NCBI RefSeq assembly: GCF_001456115.1
Contig: NZ_CP013264.1
Span: 248,001-312,000 of the forward strand
DNA length: 64,000 bases
Origin: Sphingobium baderi
GTDB taxonomy: Bacteria; Pseudomonadota; Alphaproteobacteria; Sphingomonadales; Sphingomonadaceae
Direction: 5' to 3'
Under the pieces are notes generated by a model. The model had not been told where the DNA came from. It saw only the letters and a list, made by a program, of their open reading frames with translations, and searched no databases. Each line of letters begins with the position of its first letter. Position 1 is the first letter of the stretch. The position numbers were made by a program, and so were the translations under genes. Below, one piece after another: positions 39,272 through 47,883 of this stretch.

Positions 39272-40222
39272 ATGCAACACTTCCTCCTTTCCTCCAAAGC
39301 CCGCACGATCAGCCTCAAGGCTGTTTTCAGCATGGGCGAGGACAAGGCGTATCAAACCTTCTGCGATATGCGTTGGGCTGACACGGACGGCGAAGCTGTG
39401 TGCCCGCGCTGCGGCTGCACGGAAAGCTACAGCATTGCCACGCGCCGCAAGTTCAAGTGCGTTGGCTGTCACCACCAGTACAGCGTCACCAGCGGCACTA
39501 TCTTCGCCTCGCGTAAGATGAGCTTCACCGATCTGCTGGCCGCTATCGTGATCTTCGTGAACGGCGCGAAGGGCGTTGCCGCGCTCCAACTGAGCCGCGA
39601 CCTGGATTGCCAGTACAAGACGGCTTTCGTACTCACGCACAAGCTGCGCGAGGCGATGGCGCGTGAGCAGATGGACCGCCAGCTTGACGGCGTGGTGGAA
39701 ATCGACGGCGCGTATTTCGGCGGCTACAGCAAGCCGGAAAACCGCAAGGAAGATCGCAAGGATCGCCGCTTGAAGGCGAACCTCACTGGCAAGCGCCAGT
39801 GCGTTGTCATCATGCGTGAGCGCAACGGCAAGTCGCTGCCCTTCATCGTCCGCAATGAAGGCGATGCCGTTCCCTACGTCCGCGATCATGTTGGCACCGT
39901 TGCCACGATCATGGCCGACGAAGGTACGGGATGGGATGCGCTTCATGCCGGTTGGGATACGCGCCGCGTAAATCACTCGGTAGCGTTTCTGGACAACGGC
40001 GCTTGCACCAATCAGGCCGAAAGCTACTTCTCTCGCCTGCGTCGGATGGAAGTCGGAACGCACCACCATATCGCTGGCCCGTACATCGGCCAGTATGCGC
40101 GGGAGGCTTCGTGGCGCGAAGATAACCGCCGCGTCGATAACGGCACTCAGGCGGTGATGGTGACGGCTGCGGCAATGGAAGCGCCGGTTAGCCGTCAGTG
40201 GAAGGGCTACTGGCAGCGCTAA
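39272..40222 (+). CDS. IS1595-family transposase
   Basis: 316 residues from MQHFLLSSKARTISLKAVFS (ATGs at 39209 and 39242 are also in frame). N-terminal zinc ribbon CPRCGC and CVGCHHQYSVTSGTIF, then the ISXO2-like DDE domain: VVEIDGAYFGGYSKP (Asp), IMADEGTGWDAL (Asp) and NQAESYFSRLRRMEVGTHHH (Glu). It is intact, so it should be able to mobilise the whole 3.4-kb element. Confidence 0.93.
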   Translation: MQHFLLSSKARTISLKAVFSMGEDKAYQTFCDMRWADTDGEAVCPRCGCTESYSIATRRKFKCVGCHHQYSVTSGTIFASRKMSFTDLLAAIVIFVNGAKGVAALQLSRDLDCQYKTAFVLTHKLREAMAREQMDRQLDGVVEIDGAYFGGYSKPENRKEDRKDRRLKANLTGKRQCVVIMRERNGKSLPFIVRNEGDAVPYVRDHVGTVATIMADEGTGWDALHAGWDTRRVNHSVAFLDNGACTNQAESYFSRLRRMEVGTHHHIAGPYIGQYAREASWREDNRRVDNGTQAVMVTAAAMEAPVSRQWKGYWQR

Positions 40223-40227
40223 AAAGC

Positions 40228-40256
40228 AAAAACCCCAAGAGCCGTAGCTCCTGGGG
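40228..40256 (-). terminator. hairpin with T-run facing antisense to the transposase
   Basis: CCCCAAGAGC (40233-40242) pairs with GCTCCTGGGG (40247-40256), one mismatch, around a CGTA loop. The A-run at 40228-40232 becomes TTTTT at the 3' side only for minus-strand transcripts. It stands just past the transposase stop codon and would stop antisense transcription into that gene. Confidence 0.6.
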
Positions 40257-40333
40257 GATCCGCTGGGCGCACCATGCGGCGTTGCAATTGCTGATCTAGG
40301 AATCTACCGAGTCCGTGTCAACAGGGAGTTAAC

Positions 40334-40987
40334 GTGCGCGGGGCACTTTATATCGACGGATTCAACCTCTACCACGCAGTGGATGATCTTGGAGTTCCGC
40401 ATTACAAATGGTGTAACTTCTGGAAATTGGCCGAGCTAATTTCCAAGGGGCAGGCACGTTCGATAACCCGCGTCGTATTTTGTACCGCATACTTCAAAGG
40501 CGACCATGGCAAGCGGGTCAGGCACGAGGCGCTTGTAAACGCTCAAGCCATCGTGGGAGTTGAAACCAAGTTGGGTCACACCACAACCGAGCCTATGAAA
40601 TGCAAAAGGCACAGTTGCGGGCATCGTTGGGATCAGCCCCGTGAAAAGGAAACGGACATAAACCTGTCTCTGTCCCTTTTTGCCGACGCCTGTGACGATG
40701 TTTTTGACGTAGCTTTTCTGCTGACCGCCGACACCGATCAGGCGGCAACAATATCATTCTTCCGCAATCGCTTTCCCGATAAACGCATCGTCAACGTGAT
40801 CCCTCCCGGCAGAATGCCGTCGCAGCACCTTGCAAACTTGGCTCACGGAAAGATCCGGATGACAGCGAATCACCTGGATACGTGCGCCTTGCCTGAAATG
40901 GTGGCTAAGGATGGGTTCAAAACGATATACCGGCCCGCTGAGTATGCGCCGCCACCGGGTTGGGTCCACCCAGACGACAGGCCGTAA
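40334..40987 (+). CDS. NYN-domain (PIN-like) protein, transposon passenger
   Basis: 217 residues from GTG, preceded by AGGGAG five bases away. NYN/LabA-type motifs: ALYIDGFNLYHAVDDL (first acidic residue), KETDINLSLSLFADACDDVF, and AFLLTADTDQAATISFF (acidic residues of the active site). A Cys/His cluster CKRHSCGHRW could bind zinc. NYN proteins are mostly metal-dependent ribonucleases. It is the strongest candidate effector among the passengers; target unknown. Confidence 0.82.
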   Translation: MRGALYIDGFNLYHAVDDLGVPHYKWCNFWKLAELISKGQARSITRVVFCTAYFKGDHGKRVRHEALVNAQAIVGVETKLGHTTTEPMKCKRHSCGHRWDQPREKETDINLSLSLFADACDDVFDVAFLLTADTDQAATISFFRNRFPDKRIVNVIPPGRMPSQHLANLAHGKIRMTANHLDTCALPEMVAKDGFKTIYRPAEYAPPPGWVHPDDRP

Positions 40988-40997
40988 GGCTTTAGGG

Positions 40998-41429
40998 CTA
41001 CCTGACAATCTCCCACTGCAGCCAAAGCCCCGTTTCCTCAACCGACCGCACTAGGCCATTCTGGCGCTTATCGCGCAGCACATGGCCCACCCGCCGGGTC
41101 ATGATGTTGAGGATACCAGCATCGTTCTCTAGCCCGCGCTGATCCACGATCATGGCGGCTATCTCCCGCGTGGAAAGCGGCCCCTTTGCTACACGCAGGA
41201 TCGACAGCACTGCGCGGCTCATCTCCCCTCGCTTGCTCCATGACTTGGGTGGCACGAACACCTTGGGCAAAACGCTCTCCTGCACGAAGTCAGGGGCGAA
41301 CAGCCGGAGTGTGGCGTCCAGATGCTCCAGATCGGTGGATAGCTGCTGAAGGCGAGCGTGGCACAAGGCAATCTCGCCGGTCATCTCTGCGCGCTTCCGT
41401 TTGAGCGCATCTAGGGCGTAGTCCGTCAT
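40998..41429 (-). CDS. coiled-coil / winged-helix protein, transposon passenger
   Basis: 143 residues, convergent with the NYN gene (10 bases between stops). The first 45 residues form a coiled coil (LKRKRAEMTGEIALCHARLQ and QLSTDLEHLDATL). From about 70 a winged-helix-like segment follows: GEMSRAVLSILRVAKGPLST, REIAAMIVDQRGL, ILNIMTRRVGHVLRDKRQNG. This suggests a DNA-binding regulator. No close family is recognised. Confidence 0.7.
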   Translation of the reverse strand: MTDYALDALKRKRAEMTGEIALCHARLQQLSTDLEHLDATLRLFAPDFVQESVLPKVFVPPKSWSKRGEMSRAVLSILRVAKGPLSTREIAAMIVDQRGLENDAGILNIMTRRVGHVLRDKRQNGLVRSVEETGLWLQWEIVR

Positions 41430-41473
41430 ACGATGACATTACGCACTACAGGCGATTACATCTATCTAGAGGC

Positions 41474-41497
41474 TGGTGCGTTTGCTACATAATGCCG
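41474..41497 (-). repeat. right terminal inverted repeat of the transposon
   Basis: 24 bases ending CTACATAATGCCG, the exact inverse of 38113-38136. It supplies the in-frame TAG that ends the comM 5' part (translated GIM then stop). Confidence 0.95.
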
Positions 41498-42222
41498 AGC
41501 GCTTCTCCGGGGGTCAGTTCGGGGAGGATGCCAGGCAGGCAACTTGCCATCAGTGATTTACCCGCGCCCGGAGGCCCCATCATCAATAGATTGTGGCCGC
41601 CGGCCGCCGCGATCTCCAGGGCACGTTTGGCTGTTTCCTGTCCCTTCACCTGCTTGAGATCCGCAGTGCGGGCTGGCGGTTCAACCGCGCCTGGCTGCGG
41701 TGGCGACAGGGCGGCCGTGCCTTTGAAATGATTGAGAAGACCGAGAAGATCAGGCGCGGCGATGACTTCGACCTGTCCGGCCCAGGCGGCCTCCGATCCT
41801 TGCGCGACGGGGCAGACAAGGCCCATCTCCCGCTCCCCTGCGTGGAGCGCGGCGAGCAGCACGCCCGGCGTCGGCGCGATCCGCCCGTCAAGGCTGAGTT
41901 CGCCTACGACGACATAGCCCGCCAGCGTTTCCGCATCGATAACGCCCATCGCGCCAAGCAGCGCCAGCGCAATGGGAAGGTCGAAATGCGATCCTTCCTT
42001 AGGCAAGCCGGCAGGCGACAGGTTGACCGTGATCCGCTTGGGCGGGAGCGACAGGCCAATGGCAGCGATAGCATTGCGGACGCGCTCACGGCTTTCTGCC
42101 ACCGCCTTGTCCGGCAGGCCGACGACGATGAAATTGGGCAGACCCGCAACAAGCTGGCACTGCACTTCGACGCCGCGCGCCTCCAGCCCGAGATAGGCCA
42201 CTGTCGATACCGTGGAAACCAA
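41498..42222 (-). pseudogene. comM: comM, 5' part severed by a transposon
   Basis: From a TTG start (42222) preceded by AGGGGGG the frame reads STVAYLGLEARGVEVQCQLV, GLPDKAVAESRERVRNAIAA, the Walker A region MMGPPGAGKSLMASCLPGIL and PELTPGEAL, then runs into the transposon repeat and stops. 725 bases here plus 784 bases from 38104 down to 37321 give 1509 bases, an exact open frame. So comM was functional until the insertion. rlmE lies just upstream on the same strand. Confidence 0.92.
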
Positions 42223-42252
42223 GAGCCCCCCTGCCCTTTTCTGATGGCCGTT

Positions 42253-42927
42253 TCAGTCCTGCTTTTCAGGCTGGCCCTTGAACCCCTGCGCGACGACATA
42301 CCATTCGACGCTGCCCTTTCGGCTGGCGGGCGGCTTGGCATGTTTGATCGTGGTGAAATGCTTCTTGAGCACGGCAAGGAGATCGGCGTCGGTGCCGCCC
42401 GCGAAAACCTTCGCGACGAAGGTGCCGCCCTTGCGGAGATTTTCGACCGCGAACCATGCCGCGGCCTCGACCAGCGCCATGGTCCGCAGATGGTCCGTCT
42501 GCGGATGGCCGACCGTGTTCGCCGCCATGTCGGAAATCACAAGATCGGGCGCCTCGCCCAACGTATCCCGCAATAGGTCAGGCGCCTTGTCGTCCATGAA
42601 GTCCATTTCGAACAGGGTGACGCCGGGAATGGGATCGGTCGGCAGCAGGTCGATGCCCACCACCTTCGCCTTGGGGCTGAGCTTCCGCACGACCTGCGCC
42701 CAACCGCCGGGTGCGACGCCCAGATCGACGACGGCGCGCGATCCCTTCACGAAATGGAATTTCTCATCCAGTTCGATCAGCTTGAAGGCGGCGCGGCTGC
42801 GCCATCCTTCCGCCTTGGCGCGGCGGACATAGGGGTCGTTCAGATGCCGTTCGAGCCAGCGGGTCGATTGGGCCGTGCGCCCTTTCGCCGACTTCACCCG
42901 AATCTTGCCAGCGCCCGCGCCCCTCAC
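42253..42927 (-). CDS. rlmE: 23S rRNA (uridine-2'-O-)-methyltransferase RlmE
   Basis: 224 residues from a GTG start. SAM-binding AVVDLGVAPGGWAQVV, VGIDLLPTDPIPGVTLFEMD, LVISDMAANTVGHPQTDH (catalytic Asp) and GGTFVAKVFAGG (catalytic Lys) match the RrmJ/FtsJ K-D-K-E enzymes. It methylates U2552 in the 23S A-loop. GTGA overlap with the upstream phosphatase gene indicates one operon. Confidence 0.95.
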   Translation of the reverse strand: MRGAGAGKIRVKSAKGRTAQSTRWLERHLNDPYVRRAKAEGWRSRAAFKLIELDEKFHFVKGSRAVVDLGVAPGGWAQVVRKLSPKAKVVGIDLLPTDPIPGVTLFEMDFMDDKAPDLLRDTLGEAPDLVISDMAANTVGHPQTDHLRTMALVEAAAWFAVENLRKGGTFVAKVFAGGTDADLLAVLKKHFTTIKHAKPPASRKGSVEWYVVAQGFKGQPEKQD

Positions 42928-44033
42928 ATCATGCCTCCATCGCGTTCCATCAGGCTACGCAATATGCCTTCGCGGATGCCCCGGTCCGCGACGCCCAGAC
43001 GCGCAGCGGGCCAGATGTCCAATATCGATTCGAGGATCGCGCAGCCCGCCACGACCAGATCGGCCCGTTCCGTACCGATGCAGGGCAGCTTCTGCCGCTC
43101 CGCCAGGTTCATAGTGGAAAGACGCGCGGAAATGGCGCGCATCGACGTGGAGGGAACGATGAGCCCGTCTATGACATGCCGGTCATAGCGTTGCAGATTG
43201 AGGTGCAGGCTGGCGAGCGTCGTCACCGTACCCGATGTGCCCAGCAACCGGATATCCGCCTGATCTCGGGGCAGACGGCGTGCAATGGCGGAAAACGCAT
43301 CTGCGACCCGCGCGCGCATCCGGCCATAAGCGGCCAAACGTTCGGCGGGATCGGCGTGATCGAACGCTTCGCTTTCGGTCAATGAAACGACGCCCCATGG
43401 GGCGCTGATCCAGTCCACTATTTGCGGGGTGCCCTTGCTTCTCGCTTCCACCAGCACCAGTTCGGTCGAACCCCCGCCAATGTCGAAGATGAGCGCGGGA
43501 CCGTTGCCTGGCTCCAGTAGCGCATGACAGCCCAGCACGGCCAGCCGCGCTTCTTCCTGCGCGCTGATGATATCAAGCGCTATGCCAGTTTCTCGATAGA
43601 CCCTGTGGATAAACGCCTGCCCGTTGGTGGCGCGACGGCAGGCTTCCGTCGCGACCGAGCGGGCCAGGGTGACATGACGGCGGCGCAGCTTTTCAGCGCA
43701 GACGGACAGAGCGGCAATGGCCCGATCGATCGCCGCGTCGCTGATGCAGCCCGTGGCGGCCAGCCCTTCACCCAGACGCACGATCCGTGAAAAAGCGTCG
43801 ACGACAATGAAACCGTCCGACGACGGCTTGGCGATCAGCAAACGGCAGTTGTTGGTGCCCAGATCGATGGCAGCATAGGCATGGCGTTGGTGCGATATAT
43901 GGGCGCCCCGTTTGGTTGGGGGAGGAATGACCGCAGCCTTGCTCCCACTGTCCGGACCGTTGCGGGCGCGGTTGCCCGAAAAACGGCCGGCTGGGCCGGA
44001 ACTCTGCGGCGATGGGCGGCTGTGCTGCACCAT
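42924..44033 (-). CDS. ppx: exopolyphosphatase / GppA-family phosphatase
   Basis: 369 residues. After a non-conserved proline-rich N-terminus (1-48) comes the ASKHA fold: AAIDLGTNNCRLLIA (phosphate loop 1), SRIVRLGEGLAATG, VATEACRRATNG, DIGGGSTELVLVE (phosphate loop 2), LLGTSGTVTTLASLHL. It lacks the long C-terminal HD domain of E. coli Ppx. It could hydrolyse polyphosphate, pppGpp or both. Confidence 0.9.
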   Translation of the reverse strand: MVQHSRPSPQSSGPAGRFSGNRARNGPDSGSKAAVIPPPTKRGAHISHQRHAYAAIDLGTNNCRLLIAKPSSDGFIVVDAFSRIVRLGEGLAATGCISDAAIDRAIAALSVCAEKLRRRHVTLARSVATEACRRATNGQAFIHRVYRETGIALDIISAQEEARLAVLGCHALLEPGNGPALIFDIGGGSTELVLVEARSKGTPQIVDWISAPWGVVSLTESEAFDHADPAERLAAYGRMRARVADAFSAIARRLPRDQADIRLLGTSGTVTTLASLHLNLQRYDRHVIDGLIVPSTSMRAISARLSTMNLAERQKLPCIGTERADLVVAGCAILESILDIWPAARLGVADRGIREGILRSLMERDGGMM

Positions 44034-44127
44034 GGCCGTATCTCACTTCATCAACGCCGGGCCGGGAGGCTCCGGTACTTGATGACAAACCTAGGCAGAT
44101 GCGCGCCAAAGCGCAAGGCGCATGGAA

Positions 44128-44466
44128 TCAGAGAGGTAAGAGCGCCGCGACAATCCAGCGTTCCTCCGCCCTGAGCACGCCCCAGGCGCGCGCCGCCGCG
44201 CGGCTGTCCATGACTTCGACGCCGATCCCCCTGGCTTCCAGATCGCGAACGAAGCTGCGGGAAGGTTGACGCAAACCGGCGCCCGTTCCAAGGAGGAGAA
44301 ACTCCGGGCGGGGATCAAGGTCGAACAGGTCACCCAAGGCCGCAGCCGTCAGCACATCGGGGCTGCGCGCTTCGTCCCAAGCCAATGCTCTTAAAGGACT
44401 GAGCAGCAGTCCGGCCGGGAAGACATCGTCTTTCACGCGGAAGCCGCGACCGCAAAAGCCGGTCAC
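44128..44466 (-). CDS. Mth938-like domain (DUF498) protein
   Basis: 112 residues from a GTG: VTGFCGRGFRVKDDVFPAGL, LFDLDPRPEFLLLGTGAGLR, LEARGIGVEVMDSRAAARAW and RAEERWIVAALLPL. This matches the NDUFAF3/Mth938 fold often found after secF in alphaproteobacteria. Residues KRTGIELRRDDAGQGPI precede the GTG in frame and resemble the usual N-terminus, so the real start is probably a non-ATG codon close to the secF stop. Function in bacteria is unknown. Confidence 0.8.
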   Translation of the reverse strand: MTGFCGRGFRVKDDVFPAGLLLSPLRALAWDEARSPDVLTAAALGDLFDLDPRPEFLLLGTGAGLRQPSRSFVRDLEARGIGVEVMDSRAAARAWGVLRAEERWIVAALLPL

Positions 44467-44522
44467 GATCGGCCCCTGCCCCGCATCATCACGGCGCAGC
44501 TCTATTCCGGTGCGTTTGCCGT

Positions 44523-45506
44523 TCAGGGCCGCGCCCCATCGTCGCGCGGTCCCACCCGCTCAGCCTGCGCGGCGATGGACTTGCGCTCCTTGCGCTCGCC
44601 CGCCTGCGGCGTCAGGCCAAGGGTGATCAGCAGCGAGGAGGACACATAGACCGACGAATAAGTACCCACGACAATGCCCAGCATCATGGCGGCGGTGAAG
44701 CCGCGCAACACATGGCCGCCGAACAGCAGCAACGCGCCCAGCGCCAGCATGATCGTCACCGAGGTCATGACCGTGCGGGGCAGCGTTTCATTGACGGACA
44801 GGTCGATCAGAGCCTTCATGTCCATCTTGCGGTATTTCCGCATATTCTCGCGGATGCGGTCGTCGATCACCATCTTGTCGTTGATGGAGTAGCCCACGAT
44901 CGTCAGCACGGCGGCGACGATATTGAGGTCGAATTCCAACTGGGTGATGGCGAAGAAACCGAGCGTCATCAACACGTCGTGCATGATCGCGACGAAGGTC
45001 GATATGCCGAACTGCCATTCGTAACGGAACCAGGAGAAGATCGCGATACCGATCACCGCCAGCATGACGGCCAGCACGCCGTTCTGGATCAACTCACCCG
45101 ACACCTTGCCCGATACCGTGTCATACCGGGAAAAGGTGACGCCGGGGAACTCCGCCGTCATCGCCTTGCGCGCCTTTTCCACAATGGCGTTGGCCGCGCC
45201 CGCCCCGCCCTGTTCGGGGAGCGGCAGGCGGATCTGAACCGTCCTGGGATCGCCGAATTGCTGGAGAGATCCGTCGCCCACGCCCAGACGGTCGACGGTC
45301 GTGCGGACCTTGTCGAGTTGGGGCGGTTGCTGGAAGCGGGCTTCGATCATCAGGCCGCCGACAAAATCGACGCCCAGATTGAGGCCGCGATGCAGGGTCG
45401 CACCAACGGCCAGCACCGTCAGCAGCGCCGTGAGCGCGAACGCCCAGTGCCGCAGCTTGACGAAGCCGATATTGGTGTTGTCGGGGACGAGCTTAAGCAG
45501 TTTCAT
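44523..45506 (-). CDS. secF: protein translocase subunit SecF
   Basis: 327 residues with six membrane helices: NLGVDFVGGLMIEARF, then periplasmic P1-like domain, and AVLTIVGYSINDKMVIDDRI followed by RENMRKYRKM, the SecF signature. With SecD and YajC it uses the proton gradient to pull exported proteins through. 18 bases after secD. Confidence 0.97.
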   Translation of the reverse strand: MKLLKLVPDNTNIGFVKLRHWAFALTALLTVLAVGATLHRGLNLGVDFVGGLMIEARFQQPPQLDKVRTTVDRLGVGDGSLQQFGDPRTVQIRLPLPEQGGAGAANAIVEKARKAMTAEFPGVTFSRYDTVSGKVSGELIQNGVLAVMLAVIGIAIFSWFRYEWQFGISTFVAIMHDVLMTLGFFAITQLEFDLNIVAAVLTIVGYSINDKMVIDDRIRENMRKYRKMDMKALIDLSVNETLPRTVMTSVTIMLALGALLLFGGHVLRGFTAAMMLGIVVGTYSSVYVSSSLLITLGLTPQAGERKERKSIAAQAERVGPRDDGARP

Positions 45507-45524
45507 ATTGTCTCTCCCGCCCCG

Positions 45525-47123
45525 TCAGATGTTGATTTCGGTCGGGCGCTTGGTACGCAGCCACCACGCGGCGAGCACACGCGTGAAGGTCACGGCGGTG
45601 TATACGCTGGTGGCGATGCCGATCAGCAGCACGATGGCGAAACCCTTGATCGGACCCGAACCCAGCGCCAGCATGATGCCGCCTGCAATGGCGTGAGTCA
45701 CGTTCGCCTCGAAGATGGTGCGGCTGGCTTCCTTATAGCCATATTCGATCGCCTGCACCACGCCCCGGCCACGTCGCCGCTCTTCGCGAATCCGCTCGTA
45801 GATAAGGACGTTGGCGTCCACCGCCGTGCCGATGGTGAGCACGAAACCGGCGATGCCCGGCAGGGTCAGCGTCGCGCCGAGAATGCCCATCACGCCCAGA
45901 ATGACCAGCACGTTGATGGTCACGGCGATATTCGCATAAACGCCGAAACGCCCGTAGCTGAAGAACATGAAGGCCGCGACGGCGACCACGGCGATAACCG
46001 AGGCGATCAGACCCGCGCGAATGGAGTCGGCGCCAAGCTGCGGCCCGACAGTGCGTTCCTCGACCACCGTCAACGCAACCGGCAACTTGCCCGAACGCAA
46101 CGCTATGGCGAGCTGGTTGGCGCTCTCGACCGTGAAATTACCGCTGATCTGCGCGCTGCCGCCCAGAATCGGCTCATTGATGTTCGGCGCGGACAGCACT
46201 TTGCCGTCCAGGATGATGGCAAAGGGCCGATTGACATTCTGCGACGTCACCTGCCCGAATTTGCGACCGCCAGAACCATTGAAGCGGATATTGACGATCG
46301 CCTGGTTGTTCTGGTCATAGCCCTGCGTCGCGTCGGTCAGATCCTCGCCCGACACCATCACCTGCCGCTTGACCGCGATCACCGGCACGCGGGATGGATT
46401 GTCCGGATAGGGCAGGACTTCGCTGCCCACCGGGGCGCGGCCCTGCGCCACTTCGGCGGGGTTGGCGTTGACGTCGACCAGCTTGAATTCGAGCTTCGCG
46501 GTCTGGCCCAGAAGGTCTTTCAGCGCCTTGGGATTCTGAAGGCCCGGCACCTGTACGACGATACGATTGTCGCCCTGCTGCTGGATGGTAGGTTCGCGGG
46601 TGCCCATTTCGTCGATGCGCTTGCGGATAACCTCGGTCGCGACTTCCATCGCGCTCTTCACCGCATTGTTGATGCCTGCATCGGTGGGCGTGATGACGAT
46701 GGTGGAGCTGTTCACCACTTCGACATTGAAGTCGCGCTGGCCGGTGAGACCCGCGCCCTGGGTCAACGGGCGGATGCGCTCGACGGCGGCATCGACCTGC
46801 GCGGGATTGCGAACCATGAAGCTGAGCTTGCCGTCGCGGCTGGAAATGTCGCCGACCGCGATCTTCGGATCACCCCGGCGCAGTTCGGTGCGGACCTGCT
46901 CCTCCATATTGGTGAGCCGCTGTTTCGCGACGTCCTGCGTGGAGGCTTCGAGCAACAGGTGGCTGCCGCCGGAAAGGTCGAGGCCAAGGTTCACGCGGGT
47001 CTGCATGAACCGGGGCAGCTTTTCGGCAGCCGAGTCCGGCAGGAAGCTGGGCACGGCACACAGGATGCCGATGACCAGCGGCAGCAAGATCGCGGCGACC
47101 GCCCAGCGCGAGAAGTTCAGCAT
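45525..47123 (-). CDS. secD: protein translocase subunit SecD
   Basis: 532 residues: VNLGLDLSGGSHLLLEAS, the P1 periplasmic domain with GDNRIVVQVPGLQNPKALKD, and the C-terminal membrane part TLPGIAGFVLTIGTAVDANV with LIYERIREE. Lies seven bases after yajC. Confidence 0.97.
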   Translation of the reverse strand: MLNFSRWAVAAILLPLVIGILCAVPSFLPDSAAEKLPRFMQTRVNLGLDLSGGSHLLLEASTQDVAKQRLTNMEEQVRTELRRGDPKIAVGDISSRDGKLSFMVRNPAQVDAAVERIRPLTQGAGLTGQRDFNVEVVNSSTIVITPTDAGINNAVKSAMEVATEVIRKRIDEMGTREPTIQQQGDNRIVVQVPGLQNPKALKDLLGQTAKLEFKLVDVNANPAEVAQGRAPVGSEVLPYPDNPSRVPVIAVKRQVMVSGEDLTDATQGYDQNNQAIVNIRFNGSGGRKFGQVTSQNVNRPFAIILDGKVLSAPNINEPILGGSAQISGNFTVESANQLAIALRSGKLPVALTVVEERTVGPQLGADSIRAGLIASVIAVVAVAAFMFFSYGRFGVYANIAVTINVLVILGVMGILGATLTLPGIAGFVLTIGTAVDANVLIYERIREERRRGRGVVQAIEYGYKEASRTIFEANVTHAIAGGIMLALGSGPIKGFAIVLLIGIATSVYTAVTFTRVLAAWWLRTKRPTEINI

Positions 47124-47130
47124 CGCTCGC

Positions 47131-47466
47131 TCAGTCGTTCGCGGGCTTGGCGGTCATGGGATCGACGACATCGGACAGGGTGCCCTTGACGGCCTTCACC
47201 TTCATGCCCGGCGCGAGTTCGACATCGACATAGACGTCGTCGACACGGACAACCTTGCCGACGAGGCCGCCGCCGGTGACGACCTGATCGCCCTTCTTCA
47301 CTGCCTCGATCTTGGTCTTGTGATCCTTCATCCGCTTTTGCTGCGGACGGATCAGCAGGAACCAGAAGACTACGAAGATCAGGACCAGCGGAAGCATCTG
47401 CACCAGCATGGAAGCGCCGGAAGCTTGCCCGCCAGCGGTCTGGGCAAAAGCTGGAGTTATGAGCAT
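47131..47466 (-). CDS. yajC: preprotein translocase subunit YajC
   Basis: 111 residues from MLITPAFAQTAGGQASGASM; longer in-frame readings to 47592 have no support. One TM (MLPLVLIFVVFWFLLI), then RPQQKRMKDHKTKIEAVKKG and DQVVTGGGLVGKVVRVDD. First gene of the yajC-secD-secF operon. Confidence 0.95.
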   Translation of the reverse strand: MLITPAFAQTAGGQASGASMLVQMLPLVLIFVVFWFLLIRPQQKRMKDHKTKIEAVKKGDQVVTGGGLVGKVVRVDDVYVDVELAPGMKVKAVKGTLSDVVDPMTAKPAND

Positions 47467-47660
47467 GGGTGGGACTTTCGCCTTGTTCTCTGTTCTCTTG
47501 TCCAAAATCGCGGGCGCGCGGCACCCACGGATCAAGGGCGGGCGGCTAACACAGCGGGACCGGCGAGGCAATATGATTAGGGAATGAGGCAAGCCGTAAA
47601 AAGCGATGACCGAGGGCCTTGCATGTTATCGAACATGCATCTATGTGCCGCGGCTCCGGT

Positions 47661-47737
47661 CGGGACGTAGCGCAGCCTGGTAGCGCATCACACTGGGGGT
47701 GTGGGGGTCGGAGGTTCGAATCCTCTCGTCCCGACCA
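47661..47737 (+). tRNA. tRNA-Pro (GGG)
   Basis: 77 bases including an encoded CCA. Acceptor CGGGACG (47661-47667) pairs with CGTCCCG before ACCA. D arm GCGCAGCCTGGTAGCGC, anticodon stem TCACA/TGTGG with loop CTGGGGG giving anticodon GGG, and T arm GGAGGTTCGAATCCTC. It reads CCC and CCU proline codons. Confidence 0.95.
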
Positions 47738-47756
47738 AAATCAAGAGAGAGATGGC

Positions 47757-47790
47757 GAGGGGATCGCCGTTTCTTGCCCCTCCTATTTTT
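47757..47790 (+). terminator. probable terminator of tRNA-Pro
   Basis: GAGGGG (47757-47762) pairs with CCCCTC (47777-47782), and the plus strand continues CTATTTTTCC. It lies 20 bases after the tRNA. Confidence 0.55.
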
Positions 47791-47883
47791 CCTATTTGTT
47801 GAACCCGCGTGGTTTTTGCTGTCCTACAGCGAACCATATGGGATAAATGATTCGCCTTTCCGGGAACATGGGGACAGGCGGAC

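Larger units (their letters stand above)
38113..41497. mobile_element. IS1595-type transposon with passenger genes, inserted in comM
   Basis: 3385 bp bounded by perfect 24-bp terminal inverted repeats (38113-38136 and 41474-41497) starting CGGCATTATGTAGC, and flanked by the 8-bp duplication AGCGCTTC (38105-38112 and 41498-41505). An 8-bp duplication and a DDE transposase with zinc ribbon fit the IS1595 family. Besides the transposase it carries a membrane protein, a DUF6471 protein, an NYN-domain protein and a coiled-coil/winged-helix protein. Intact repeats and open frames suggest a recent insertion. Confidence 0.95.

Noticed and set aside
44712..47189. 825-codon open frame on the plus strand opposite secF-secD-yajC
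   Set aside because: It is the shadow of GC-rich genes on the minus strand; composition is His/Arg/Asp-rich without any domain.
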